Source of the DNA: JBDNIO01 sp041688215
GTDB taxonomy: Bacteria > Pseudomonadota > Gammaproteobacteria > Nevskiales > Salinisphaeraceae
DNA: 14,112 nucleotides
NCBI GenBank assembly: GCA_041688215.1
Contig: JBDNIO010000121.1
Location: forward strand, 1-14,112
Direction: 5' to 3'
The position numbers and the translations under genes are program-made. Under the pieces are notes generated by a model. The model made no database searches and had not been told where the DNA came from. It saw nothing but the letters and a program-made list of their open reading frames with translations. Shown here piece by piece: positions 1-7,836 of the stretch (positions are counted from its first letter, which is position 1; each line of letters opens with the position of its first letter).

Positions 1-381
1 CTGACTACGGCCTTGGGCTATGCCCATGCCCGGCGCACCGGCCTGGAAGTTTATCTGACAGATCCCGGCGTGCCGATTGATACCAATCATCTGGAGCGCG
101 CCCTGCGCGCGATTCCCATGGGCCGCAAGAACTGGCTGTTTTGCTGGTCTGAGGCCGGTGCCCAGGATGTGGGGATTCTACAAAGCCTGATCGTAACCTG
201 CCGGCTACACGGGATTAACCCCTACGATTATCTGGTGGATGTGCTGCAGCGTATTGATCGCCATCCGGCCTCTAAGGTGACTGAACTGACCCCGCGGCTG
301 TGGAAACAGCATTTCGCCGGGGATCCGTTGCGCTCGCCTTTGCATACGCTTAGCGGATACGCAAGTACGCCGGTGGGTTAG
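1..381 (+). CDS. IS66-family transposase (TnpC), C-terminal part, cut by window edge
   Basis: The reading frame is open from base 1, so the 5' part lies outside the window. What remains is the end of an IS66-type DDE transposase. It has the family signature around the last acidic catalytic residue (IDTNHLERALR, the Glu probably being the third of the DDE triad), followed by GRKNWLF and the usual tail HGINPYDYLVDVLQRI. The protein would cut and join the ends of its own insertion sequence. The accessory genes tnpA and tnpB are expected upstream, outside the window. The frame closes with TAG only a few bases before the presumed IS end, which is normal for this family. Family assignment is confident. 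Whether the element is complete cannot be seen. Confidence 0.9.
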   Translation: MTTALGYAHARRTGLEVYLTDPGVPIDTNHLERALRAIPMGRKNWLFCWSEAGAQDVGILQSLIVTCRLHGINPYDYLVDVLQRIDRHPASKVTELTPRLWKQHFAGDPLRSPLHTLSGYASTPVG

Positions 382-388
382 CGGTTAC
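371..388. mobile_element. Probable right end of the IS66 element
   Basis: The transposase stop is followed at once by a GCGGTTAC-like stretch ending in TTAC at 388. IS66 elements usually begin GTAA and end TTAC just after tnpC. IS66 makes 8-bp target duplications, so 389-396 would be one copy, but the left end is outside the window and this cannot be confirmed. Confidence 0.4.
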
Positions 389-450
389 CATGCGGGAGAC
401 CCTACACCGGGGTAGAACTTGCTCTAAAGGGGCTTAAGTTAGCGCCATTC

Positions 451-2200
451 ATGTCGGACCCGCAACCCCTGACTCCCCGCACCAAAATCGCTTTTAGCCT
501 GCCCGCGCTCGTGGGTGCGGCCATGAGCCTGCTGCTGGTGGTTTACCTGAGCAAGTTCTATGTTGACGTGATTTTGCTGCCGGCCGGCATCATGGCCATC
601 GCCATTGCCTCGGGTCGTGCTTTCGATGCGATTACCGATCCCATCATGGGCTGGATGTCGGACCGCACTAAATCCCGTTTTGGCCGGCGTCTGCCGTGGA
701 TTGCGGTGGGGGTGCTGGGTAATTCCGTGATGTTCTGGCTGTTGCTGAATCCGCCTGCGGTGCTGCCGCAAACCGGATTGGCGGTCTGGGCTATTACGGG
801 GCTGCTCCTGAGTTTCTGTTCGTAACCATTTCCAGCGTGCCGCGCATCGCGCTGGCGGCCGAGCTTACCCAGGACCAGGACGAGCGGCAAAGCCTGTTCG
901 GCACCATCTCCGGGTTCGTGGCTATCGGTACGATATCGGTGCGGTGCTACCCAATGTATTGACCGGACTGGGCATTGAGGATGCTCGCGAGCGCATGTTC
1001 TGGCAGTCCATTATTTATGTGGCTACCTACCTGCTGGCCAACGGCTGGTTTTTGTTGACGATTCGCGAGCGTCCGGAATTTGCTGGCCGCGGGCAGGTGC
1101 CGCTGGTGCCGGGCGTGCGCCGGGCCTGGCGCAACAAGCCGTTTCGCATCATGTTTACCTCGCATATTATTACCGCGATCCCGATTGTGATACCGGCCAC
1201 CATGCTGCCGTTTTATACCGAGTACGTGTTGCAGGCAGACGAGCAATGGGTCGGTATTTTTCTGCTCGCCTATCTGTTTTCCGGTTTACTAGCCTTGCCG
1301 GTCTGGATAATGGTGGCAGCGGCGAAAGGCAAGCTTACAGTCTGGCTTTCGGCTTCATTCATCGCCGTAACCGGCGGCGCGGCCTTGTTCTTCATGGGCC
1401 CCGGCGATATCCGCGAGGTGCTGTTCATCAATTTCTATGTCGGGCTGCAATCGGCGGTCTGGCTGTTCGTGGGCGGCGCCATGCACGCGGATGTAATCGA
1501 CTACGATGAACTGCAAACCGGCAAGCAGCGGGAGGCTCAGTTCGCCGCGCTCTGGAACATCATTCCTAAATTCGCGCTTATTCCCGGCGCGGCCATCCCC
1601 TTCGCCATACTCGGCATGGTGGGCTATGTGCCCAATGCGCCGGTGCAGACGGATGAGGTCGCGTTCACCATTAAATTTCTGTACGCACTGGTTCCTGCAA
1701 TGCTCAATGCACTCGGGCTGTCGATCATGTGGTGGTATCCGTTATCCGAAAAACGCCATGCCAAAATCCGCGAGGGTGTGGCTTTGCACGCCAAAGGCGA
1801 GTCTGCGATTGATCCCATCACCGGGCAAAGCCTGCCGCCTCCAGGCCAGCGCAGTGTCGATGAGGATACGGCCTGGTTGCTGGATTACTTCTCTGGACGT
1901 GAACTGCGGCAAATTGCGGCGGGCAGGTTGGGGCGCGTTACTCTGGGCGTCTGGACGTGGATACTAGCCAGCGCGGCCGCAAGCGCGGGTTTGTTATCAG
2001 TAGCAGTAGCCGCAATAGATAACCTGGAAACCGACCCCGGCCCGATACCATCACTCGCGATAATCGGCGCCGGGCTCGCGCTTACCGCGGCCCTGTTTCA
2101 CCTCGGGCGGGTGCGTCCATTACGGCGGCTACGCCGGCAGGTGATTAATGCGGATACGATAGCCCGGCATCTGCAAGCCACGCAGCTTGGTTCACTGTAG
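451..2200 (+). pseudogene. GPH-family (MelB-like) sugar:cation symporter, broken by two frameshifts
   Basis: An MFS-type transporter of the glycoside-pentoside-hexuronide:cation symporter family, expected in the inner membrane. It is split over three frames. Frame 1 runs 451 to about 818 and holds the family motif DAITDPIMGWMSDRTKSRFG. Frame 3 runs about 819-930 and holds VPRIALAAELTQDQDERQSL, the usual conserved P/E/R block. Frame 2 runs from about 931 to the TAG at 2198-2200 and holds the remaining membrane helices. Each change fits loss of one base, near 818 (S-F-[W/C]-F-V-T) and near 935 (A-I-G-T-I-G-A-V-L-P). The start at 451 gives a normal-length N-terminus, but no good Shine-Dalgarno is visible. 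About 100 residues beyond the core add an extra hydrophobic pair after a polar linker. The IS66 end lies about 60 bp upstream and may have removed the promoter. Sequencing error is the alternative to real decay. Confidence 0.85.
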
Positions 2201-2268
2201 GGCAAGCCTGTGACTTGTCCGCTGCGCTTAGCTCGCTGCGCTCGGGCAAGCGGCACGCTTGCCCTACA
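2196..2268. repeat. Intergenic inverted repeat with 12-bp perfect arms, possible bidirectional terminator
   Basis: TGTAGGGCAAGC at 2196-2207 is the exact reverse complement of GCTTGCCCTACA at 2257-2268. Between them is a GC-rich stretch with further short repeats (GCTGCGCT and GCTCGCTGCGCTCGGGCAAG). The left arm overlaps the transporter's TAG stop (2198-2200). The element sits between convergent genes (transporter + and prlC -), where a hairpin could end transcription from both sides. No T-run follows, so a mobile REP/MITE-like repeat is as likely as a true terminator. Confidence 0.65.
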
Positions 2269-2288
2269 GGTTGATGTAGTGCCTTGAA

Positions 2289-4355
2289 TCAGGCCGCCTG
2301 ATCTACCAAGCCGCAATGACGCAGCAGCGCATCGATCTGCGGCTCGCGGCCGCGAAAGGCCTTGAAGGCTTCCATAGCCGGGCGGCTGCCGCCGCGTTCC
2401 AGAATCTCGTTCAAGAACCGCTTGCCAGTGTCGGCGTCGAACAAATCGGTTTCCTCAAACGCGGCGAACGCGTCGGCGGACAAGACTTCCGCCCATTTGT
2501 AGCTGTAATACCCGGCCGCGTAGCCACCGGCGAATATGTGGCCGAAGCCGTGCGCGAAGCGGTTCCATTCCGGGGTTTCCAGTACCGCGACTTCCTCGCG
2601 CACCTGGGCCAGGGTTTCCTGTATGCCTGCGCCGCGGGCCGGGTCGTAGTCACGATGCAGGCGCAAGTCGAACAGCGAAAACTGCACTTGCCGCAGCATG
2701 CCCCATCCGGCCATGTAGTTGCGGGTGGCTTTCAGGCGATCAAATAATTCCTGCGGCAAGGCTTCGCCGGATTGGTAGTGCCTGGCAAATAAATCCAGCG
2801 AGCCGCGTTCCCAGCACCAGTTTTCCATGAACTGACTCGGCAGCTCCACCGCATCCCATTCCACCCCGGCGATGCCGGAAATGTCGGCATAGTCGATCTG
2901 CGTGAGCATGTGATGCAGGCCGTGGCCGAATTCGTGGAACAGCGTGGTGACTTCGTCGTGGGTCAGCAGCGCCGGGTCGCCGCCAATCGGCGGCGAGAAA
3001 TTGCAGGTCAGGTAGGCCACCGGAAACTGTGTGCCCGCTTCGGTACGCCGGCGGGTCTGGCAGTCGTCCATCCAGGCGCCGCCGCGTTTGTTCTCGCGCG
3101 CATAGGGGTCGAGGTAGAAGCGCCCGCGCAGTTGATTATCACTGTCCTGTATTTCATGGACAGTCACGTCCTTATGCCAGGTTTCGACGCCGTCGAGCGC
3201 GTTGATGCGCAAGCCGTAAAGCCGCTCCACTACGGAAAACAGGCCGCCGATTGCCTTGTGCGCGGGGAAGTAGGGTTTTAAGTCTTCGTCCGATAACTGA
3301 TAGCGCGCCTGTTTGAGTTTTTCTGCGTAATAGCCCACATCCCAGGCCTGAAAATCTTCCAGACTATCCTGGACGCGGGCATGTTCAGCCAGTGCGTCCA
3401 CTTCACTGCGGGCCATATCTTTACTGCGGTCGGCGAGATCAATGAGAAAGCCTTCGACCTGTGCCGCGCTGTCGGCCATTTTGGTGGCCAGGGAGTAATC
3501 GGCGTAGTTGTCGAAGCCCACCAGGTGACTGGACTCATGGCGCAGCGCAAGAATCTCTTCCATGATCGCGCTGTTATCAAACTCACCCGCATTGGGCCCG
3601 ACCTCGGACGCGCGGGTGGTGTAGGCCTGGTAAATTTCGCGGCGTAATTCGCGCTTGTCCGCATAGGTAATCACGGCCATGAAGCTGGGGGCATCAAGGG
3701 TGAGCAACCAGCCTTGCTTGTCCTTGTTCCGGGCGTTCTGGGCGAGTAGCGCTTTGGCGGAATCGGGCAGGCCGGCCAGATCAGCTTCATCCTCGATCAG
3801 CTTGCTCCAGGCCTGGGTCGCGTCGAGCAGGTTTTGCTCGTAGTTTGTGGAGAGCGCGGAAAGCCGCTGCATTATTTCCTTGTAGCGCGCCTTGTCTTCG
3901 GTGTTTAGCGCCACCCCGGACAGGCGGAAATCGCGCAGCGCATCATTAATCACCTTGCGCTGGGCGTCCTCAAGTTCTTTGTATTCCGGGCTGTTTGCCA
4001 GGCTCTGATAAGCTTCGAATAAGGCCGTGTTCTGTCCCATTTCGGTATGAAAATCCGTGAGTTTCGGCAGGCAGGCCTGGTAGGCAGCGCGCCACTCGGG
4101 CGAATCCATTACCGAGTGCAGGTGGCTTACGGGAGAAAAGGTGCGACTCAGGCGATCGCCCGCGGCCTCGATGGGCGTTACCATGCTGGCCCAGGTCGGT
4201 GCGCCGTCAAAATTTACGCTGGCTTCTACCGCGGCGCGTGCCTCGGCTAGCAAGGTGTCGACTGCGGGTTCGGCGTGTTCCGGTTTGATCTGCGCAAATG
4301 GCGGTAATTTGCCAGTATCCAGCATAGTCAGCAAAGGATTGTTGAATTCACTCAT
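2289..4355 (-). CDS. prlC: Oligopeptidase A (M3 family zinc metallopeptidase)
   Basis: A 688-residue cytosolic peptidase that degrades oligopeptides, including cleaved signal peptides. The length matches E. coli PrlC (about 680 residues). The N-terminus (NPLLTMLDTGKLPPFAQIKP) matches the family and supports the ATG at 4355, although no strong Shine-Dalgarno precedes it. The zinc site is intact: HEFGH at residues 474-478 gives the two His ligands and the catalytic Glu475, and Glu504 in the AVELPSQ block is the third ligand. The C-terminal M3 blocks (FAHGFGHIFAGGYAAGYYSYKWAEVLSADAF region) are present. No signal peptide is seen. The gene converges with the broken transporter. Its upstream side is 52 bp from the stop of a truncated GIDE gene, so its original promoter or operon context may have been altered by the rearrangement there. 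Confidence 0.95.
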   Translation of the reverse strand: MSEFNNPLLTMLDTGKLPPFAQIKPEHAEPAVDTLLAEARAAVEASVNFDGAPTWASMVTPIEAAGDRLSRTFSPVSHLHSVMDSPEWRAAYQACLPKLTDFHTEMGQNTALFEAYQSLANSPEYKELEDAQRKVINDALRDFRLSGVALNTEDKARYKEIMQRLSALSTNYEQNLLDATQAWSKLIEDEADLAGLPDSAKALLAQNARNKDKQGWLLTLDAPSFMAVITYADKRELRREIYQAYTTRASEVGPNAGEFDNSAIMEEILALRHESSHLVGFDNYADYSLATKMADSAAQVEGFLIDLADRSKDMARSEVDALAEHARVQDSLEDFQAWDVGYYAEKLKQARYQLSDEDLKPYFPAHKAIGGLFSVVERLYGLRINALDGVETWHKDVTVHEIQDSDNQLRGRFYLDPYARENKRGGAWMDDCQTRRRTEAGTQFPVAYLTCNFSPPIGGDPALLTHDEVTTLFHEFGHGLHHMLTQIDYADISGIAGVEWDAVELPSQFMENWCWERGSLDLFARHYQSGEALPQELFDRLKATRNYMAGWGMLRQVQFSLFDLRLHRDYDPARGAGIQETLAQVREEVAVLETPEWNRFAHGFGHIFAGGYAAGYYSYKWAEVLSADAFAAFEETDLFDADTGKRFLNEILERGGSRPAMEAFKAFRGREPQIDALLRHCGLVDQAA

Positions 4356-4378
4356 ATTGGTCTTTGGCGCCTGAAAAT

Positions 4379-4545
4379 TAGCCGACTAAGCTAACACGCG
4401 GGCTTTTTTATAGCACGCCGTGGGTGGCTAAAAGCCACAGAAATGCACTGCCGGCACCGAGAAATCCCAGAAAGCTGCTAGCCGCTTTCCAGTTCAGCCG
4501 CCGGGTGAGTTTTTGCTGGTTGATACCGGAAAGCAGATACGGCCG
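4379..4545 (-). repeat. Left copy of a diverged 167-bp direct repeat (partner 10715-10881)
   Basis: This segment aligns with 10715-10881 without any gap at a constant offset of 6336 bp; 132 of 167 positions match by hand count. It covers the end of the GIDE coding region plus about 30 bp beyond its stop, including the shared AGCTAACACGCG. Weaker similarity seems to continue towards the prlC start. Confidence 0.85.
4408..4545 (-). pseudogene. 3' remnant of a GIDE-domain membrane protein gene (45 codons)
   Basis: Read on the minus strand from 4545, this encodes RPYLLSGINQQKLTRRLNWK and continues to ...LLATHGVL, then TAA at 4408-4410. It matches the last 45 residues of the complete gene at 10744-11535 with about 40 identities, and it carries the C-terminal transmembrane helix. 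The nucleotide match is lower (see the direct-repeat entry) and much of the difference is silent, so both copies evolved under protein-level selection before this one was cut. The coding homology stops at about 4545, where 3-hydroxyisobutyrate dehydrogenase sequence starts on the other strand. No start codon or first 200-odd residues remain, so it cannot make the protein. Confidence 0.85.
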
Positions 4546-4935
4546 GGCCGGACCGTCCGGCGCCGGCTAGATCGCAAAAATTTGTAACAACATGCTGCTG
4601 GCGGTACATATGATCGGCACCTGTGAGGCGCTGGAGATGGGCGCCAAGGCCGGGCTCGACCCCAAGGCCCTGACCGAAATCCTGACCGCCTCCTCGGGCC
4701 GCAATTGGTCCGTGGACACCTACAACCCCTACCCCGGCCTTCAGGCGGGCGTGCCGGCCGCAAACGATTACGGATGAACAAGGACGTGGGGCTGGCCGAG
4801 CACGCCGCGCAAACCGCCGGCGCGCGAACGCCCCTGGGCGATTTAGCCCACAAGTTGTACGCGGAGCACGGCGAGGCCGGCTATGCGGACAAGGACTTCT
4901 CCAGCATCCTGCGGCGATTCAATCCCGACATGTGA
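4541..4935 (+). pseudogene. 3-hydroxyisobutyrate dehydrogenase (MmsB-like), 3' fragment with nonsense and deletion
   Basis: The sequence encodes the C-terminal domain of a 3-hydroxyisobutyrate dehydrogenase, an NAD-dependent enzyme of valine breakdown. The frame reads AGPSGAG-stop-IAKICNNMLLAV. The family normally has GAGQxAKxCNN, so the TAG at 4568-4570 replaces a Gln codon. The catalytic-Lys block (K-I-C-N-N) and SSGRNWSVDTYNPYPGLQ are recognisable. After PAANDYG at about 4773 the frame jumps: the GGFM...L segment is missing and reading resumes in another frame with MNKDVGLAEHA, through to DFSSILRRFNPDM and TGA at 4933-4935. About 20 bases are therefore lost. The N-terminal NAD-binding domain is absent because homology begins at the junction with the GIDE remnant. 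It converges with the cupredoxin gene 18 bp further on. It is non-functional as an enzyme. Confidence 0.88.
4547..4561. repeat. 15-bp palindrome at the GIDE/mmsB junction
   Basis: GCCGGAC and GTCCGGC flank a single central C. The palindrome lies right at the breakpoint between the truncated GIDE gene and the dehydrogenase fragment. It may just be GC-rich coding sequence (it reads A-G-P-S-G in the dehydrogenase frame), so a role in the rearrangement is only a possibility. Confidence 0.5.
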
Positions 4936-4953
4936 GACACGTGCCGGTCGCGT

Positions 4954-5463
4954 TCATTCGTCGACCACGCGGATCACGCCGGTCATCCCGGCTTCCTTGT
5001 GACCGGCCACCTCGCAGCGGAAACGGTAGGTTCCGGTCTCCGTGAATTTCACGGTCAGGCTATCCTTGGCATCCGTCTGAATGGTTTTGGTCTGATTTTT
5101 TGCGTCACCATCCTTGCGGATATGCAGGTTGTGAGCCAAAGTGCCCTCATTCTTCAATACCAAGGTCACCTCGGTGTCGACCGGAATCTCGAGCTTGTTG
5201 GGCTCATATTTGAATTCCGAGGCCTGGATCGTCAGGCTGTCCTCGACCCGTACGAACCCGTCTGTTGACCCGGCTTTGGCTTGTTGCCCGGCCTCCGAGC
5301 CCACACTGTCCTTTGCCTGCACGTCTTGCGCTTGAGCCGCGCCGACCGGATCGGCGGTGTCTTGGGTGTCTTGCCCATTGCTCTCGGCGCAGCCGTAGAG
5401 CAATCCGGCACAAGCCAATGTCACAGCGGTTAGCAAAGGGTAGGGGTTCAACAATTTTTTCAT
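4954..5463 (-). CDS. Cupredoxin-domain lipoprotein
   Basis: A 169-residue exported copper-binding protein. Residues 1-24 are a lipoprotein signal with lipobox LLYG-C, giving Cys25 as the lipidated residue. Residues 26-70 form a polar Asp/Gln/Ala-rich linker. Residues 75-169 are a plastocyanin/azurin-like fold (SLTIQASEFKYEPNKLEIP, then VTLVLKNEG). Probable type-1 copper ligands are His111 (in AHNLHI), Cys150 (RFRC), His155 and Met160 (C-E-V-A-G-H-K-E-A-G-M spacing). It should be anchored at the outer or inner membrane and act as an electron carrier or copper binder in the periplasm. It is last in a same-strand series, 36 bp after the preceding gene. A GGGAG lies 12 nt before the ATG. The partner is unknown. 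Confidence 0.88.
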   Translation of the reverse strand: MKKLLNPYPLLTAVTLACAGLLYGCAESNGQDTQDTADPVGAAQAQDVQAKDSVGSEAGQQAKAGSTDGFVRVEDSLTIQASEFKYEPNKLEIPVDTEVTLVLKNEGTLAHNLHIRKDGDAKNQTKTIQTDAKDSLTVKFTETGTYRFRCEVAGHKEAGMTGVIRVVDE

Positions 5464-5499
5464 GGCCTTACAACGCTCCCAAGCGATTGTGCAAAATCC

Positions 5500-6552
5500 T
5501 CAATCCAGATCGATATAGTCGGGCAGGTTCTGCAAATGCTCTTGCCCGGACACCAGCTCCTCGTCTTCCCACATCAGGTGTATATAGGGCTGTTTCTTGC
5601 CCTTCAGCGGGCCCGTGGGGACGGTATACGCCGTCTCGAAGGGCGCGTAGACCGGCCCGTCGGCGGTCGGCTCGACAGGGATGACCACGATGTGGGTATG
5701 GTGGCTTTTGCTGGCGTTGACGCGTTCTTCCGGCTTGAGCGGTAGCTGGGCGGTGGTGGGCAGCCGGTAATCCTTGTCACGGACCACTTCGGTGGTCATA
5801 CCGTGCGTGATGCGTACCATGGGCGGGCCGCCGTTGATGGATAGCCGCCCGATCGCCCAGTATGCGCCCAAGGTGTACACCTTGGGCATGAGCGGTGAGC
5901 CGGTCCCGGTCCGGCCATGATGCCAATCGTCGATCATGACCCCGCCGCGGGTATCGTAGCCGGGCAACGGCGGCATTACGACGTGAAAGATTTCCAGTTC
6001 GTAGCGGTTGCCGGCCGGATCATGGAACTCCATTTCCAGTTCGATCTCATCGTCGGTATTCACCGGCAGGCCCGGTTGATCGGTCGGGGTGCGGTCGATA
6101 TAGGTCAGCTTGAACCAGTTTTTCTTGCCGGGCTTGTCCACCACGGGAATGCCCAGGTCCGAGAAAAAGCTGTGCTGGGTCAGCACGTACTGATCACCCT
6201 GTTTCACGATCTTGTCGTTATCCGGCGCCCACCAAGCCTTGGGGAACCCGACCAGAATCGGCAGGTTTTGCAGCAGATCGGGGACGGTGTGCGGCATTGT
6301 GCCCTGCTCGACCTGTTCCCGCGCCTGCTTCACCTTGGTCTCCAGAAGCAGGGACTCGTTGAGGTCCGGAGGCGTTCCAAAGATATCCGGATCCAGCTGG
6401 CGATGCCCCGGCAGTACCCAGTAAAATGCCTTGCCCGGATCCTGCTTGACCGTCAAACGCCGTTCTTGCGGCAAGTCGGCGGCTTGCAGCGCGGGCGCCA
6501 ACATACCCCCGGCGAGCAAGACGCAGATGCCGATGTAAAATTTATTACTCAT
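5500..6552 (-). CDS. Secreted protein of unknown function, paralogue of its upstream neighbour
   Basis: I do not recognise the family. The start at 6552 is chosen because a GGAG sits 6 nt upstream and the protein then begins with a clear Sec signal peptide (MSNKFYIGICVLLAGGMLAP, cleavage near ALQA-AD); the longer frame to 6615 adds a non-signal leader. The mature part is about 325 residues with no membrane segments. It shares a string of blocks, in order, with the product of 6630-7661: AFYWVLPG...L.PDIFGTP, MPHTVPDL, LPILVGFP, a TD...G turn, D.IELEMEFHDPAGNRYE, MPPLPGYDTRGGVM, YWAIGRLSING, and a C-terminal ASKSHHTHIVVIP. It has many Trp, His and Pro residues (DDWHHGRTG) and no Cys outside the signal peptide in the part I checked. 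It lies 36 bp before the cupredoxin gene and 77 bp after its paralogue, so co-transcription is likely. A periplasmic or outer-face role is inferred from the signal peptide alone. Confidence 0.85.
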   Translation of the reverse strand: MSNKFYIGICVLLAGGMLAPALQAADLPQERRLTVKQDPGKAFYWVLPGHRQLDPDIFGTPPDLNESLLLETKVKQAREQVEQGTMPHTVPDLLQNLPILVGFPKAWWAPDNDKIVKQGDQYVLTQHSFFSDLGIPVVDKPGKKNWFKLTYIDRTPTDQPGLPVNTDDEIELEMEFHDPAGNRYELEIFHVVMPPLPGYDTRGGVMIDDWHHGRTGTGSPLMPKVYTLGAYWAIGRLSINGGPPMVRITHGMTTEVVRDKDYRLPTTAQLPLKPEERVNASKSHHTHIVVIPVEPTADGPVYAPFETAYTVPTGPLKGKKQPYIHLMWEDEELVSGQEHLQNLPDYIDLD

Positions 6553-6558
6553 GACGCA

Positions 6559-6562
6559 CTCC
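6559..6562 (-). promoter_or_regulatory. Shine-Dalgarno (GGAG) that fixes the start at 6552
   Basis: GGAG on the minus strand is 6 nt from the ATG at 6550-6552. It supports the shorter start over the in-frame ATG at 6615. Confidence 0.65.
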
Positions 6563-6629
6563 GAAAGTCTGCGGGGGTGTGCGGGCGGCCGCACCGACAT
6601 AACCGGCGCGGCCACCCGCCTCGAACGGC

Positions 6630-7661
6630 TTATTGTTCAAATGCGCGAACGAACTCCTTGCCGCTGGTAATCTGCGCTTCGGGGAAATAGATGCCGATGA
6701 ACGGCTGGAAGTCCATCGGCGCCTCAGGCGGCAACTTGAAGGCGGTCGGCACCGGCTTTTTCATCGGCCCCATGCCCGGCACCGCCGCGATCGGCGGCAC
6801 CAACAGATGCGCCTGCACGCCCTTGGCATTCAACGGCATCTCCTCGTCCAACGCCAGATGCCCTTTCGCGTCCCGGATGTCCTCGGTGATGTAGAGCACC
6901 GTGACCCGGGTCACCGGATCGTTGTCGTTGACCTTGATCTTGCCGATGGCCCAGAAGGTGGCGTAGGAATAGGCGCGGGGAATCAGCGGGATGAAGTTGC
7001 CGGTGTCGCCGGCGATGTCGCTGTTCATCAATACGCCGCCCTGCGTCTTCCAGCCGGGAATCGGCGGCTTGAAGGTCTTGGCCACGGTCACTTCATAACG
7101 GTTGCCCTGGGGATCCTGGAACTTCGCCTCGAACTCCACCGAGTCCTTGGTGTCCAGGAAGGTCTTGCCTTCGGCATCCGTAAGCTGATTGTCGTTGAAG
7201 GTAACGCGGAAAAAGTGATCCGAGCCCTTGAGCGGCATCATCTTGTCGCCGAACGGACTACCGTGCTTCATGGTCCATTTGCCATCGACCATGGTTCGAC
7301 CCCCAGGCCCTTCGAGGGGTAAACCGACCAACAGCGGCAAGCCGTGTTTCGGCCCGTGCGGATTGATCAAGTCGGGCACCGACGGCGGCATCTTTTTGTC
7401 TTTGACAGCCTGTTTGGCCTGCTCGATATAGGGCTCGACGAGACGCTTGGGATTGTCCGGGGTACCGAACACGGCCGGGCTCAATTCACGCGGTGACGGC
7501 AGCACCCAGAACGCCGCGCCGCCGTTTTGCTCGGCGGACAAAGTGCGCGGAACCTGTTGTTCCGGCTGAGCCGAGACCGCCAGGGTTACCATGCCAAACA
7601 GGGCCGCTGTGGCCGCCGCCAACAGCCTTGTACTTGGTAAAAACGAATATTGACTACGCAT
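6630..7661 (-). CDS. Secreted protein of unknown function, first of a tandem paralogue pair
   Basis: An unrecognised exported protein of 343 residues. The start at 7661 has a near-perfect AAGGAGGA 7 nt upstream and opens a signal peptide (MRSQYSFLPS, a hydrophobic run LLAAATAALFGMVTLAVSA, cleavage near SAQ-PE). The mature domain carries AFWVLPSPRELSPAVFGTP, MPPSVPDLI, LPLLVGLP, DSVEFEAKFQDPQGNRYE, FKPPIPGWKTQGGVLM, FWAIGKIKVNDNDP and VTRVTVLYITEDIRD. The same blocks occur in the same order in the downstream gene, so the pair arose by duplication and then diverged strongly. The strong ribosome-binding site suggests high translation. The C-terminal third is Pro- and Met-rich (PGMGPMKKPVP). No catalytic motif is obvious; a binding or structural role is as likely as an enzyme. 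The gene is on the same strand as, and close to, its paralogue (77 bp) and the cupredoxin. Confidence 0.86.
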   Translation of the reverse strand: MRSQYSFLPSTRLLAAATAALFGMVTLAVSAQPEQQVPRTLSAEQNGGAAFWVLPSPRELSPAVFGTPDNPKRLVEPYIEQAKQAVKDKKMPPSVPDLINPHGPKHGLPLLVGLPLEGPGGRTMVDGKWTMKHGSPFGDKMMPLKGSDHFFRVTFNDNQLTDAEGKTFLDTKDSVEFEAKFQDPQGNRYEVTVAKTFKPPIPGWKTQGGVLMNSDIAGDTGNFIPLIPRAYSYATFWAIGKIKVNDNDPVTRVTVLYITEDIRDAKGHLALDEEMPLNAKGVQAHLLVPPIAAVPGMGPMKKPVPTAFKLPPEAPMDFQPFIGIYFPEAQITSGKEFVRAFEQ

Positions 7662-7836
7662 CGCTAACTCCTCCTTCTTTGTATTGACGCCCCGGCAACA
7701 GCCGGAATCGTCGAGGTACGTCGATCGCAAAGGCGTCACATAACACCGCCTTACCTACATACAGACCGGCGCTTGCGGGTTTTGCTTACACGCCGGTCGC
7801 CGCCGAAGGGGGTACGCATGCAAGCGGGCGGGGCCA
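7662..7836. other. 175-bp gap between the membrane-protein gene and the paralogue pair
   Basis: This is the largest gap inside the same-strand cluster after 10200, so it may hold a promoter for the paralogue pair. ACCGGCG (7763-7769) and CGCCGGT (7792-7798) could pair into a stem with no following T-run. No convincing -35/-10 pair was found by eye. Confidence 0.35.
7669..7676 (-). promoter_or_regulatory. Strong Shine-Dalgarno (AAGGAGGA) for the gene starting at 7661
   Basis: AAGGAGGA on the minus strand lies 7 nt from the ATG. It decides the start at 7661 rather than the in-frame ATG at 7739. Confidence 0.8.

Noticed and set aside
5917..6690. Long plus-strand open frame (257 codons) opposite the secreted paralogues
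   Set aside because: It lies antisense to a gene with signal peptide, ribosome-binding site and a paralogue; its translation has no domain or membrane pattern and reflects GC-rich codon bias.
5500..7661. Assignment of the paralogue pair to DUF1254/DUF1214
   Set aside because: General look (secreted, Pro/Gly/Trp-rich) is similar, but I could not match the ordered motif blocks to that family, so no name was given.
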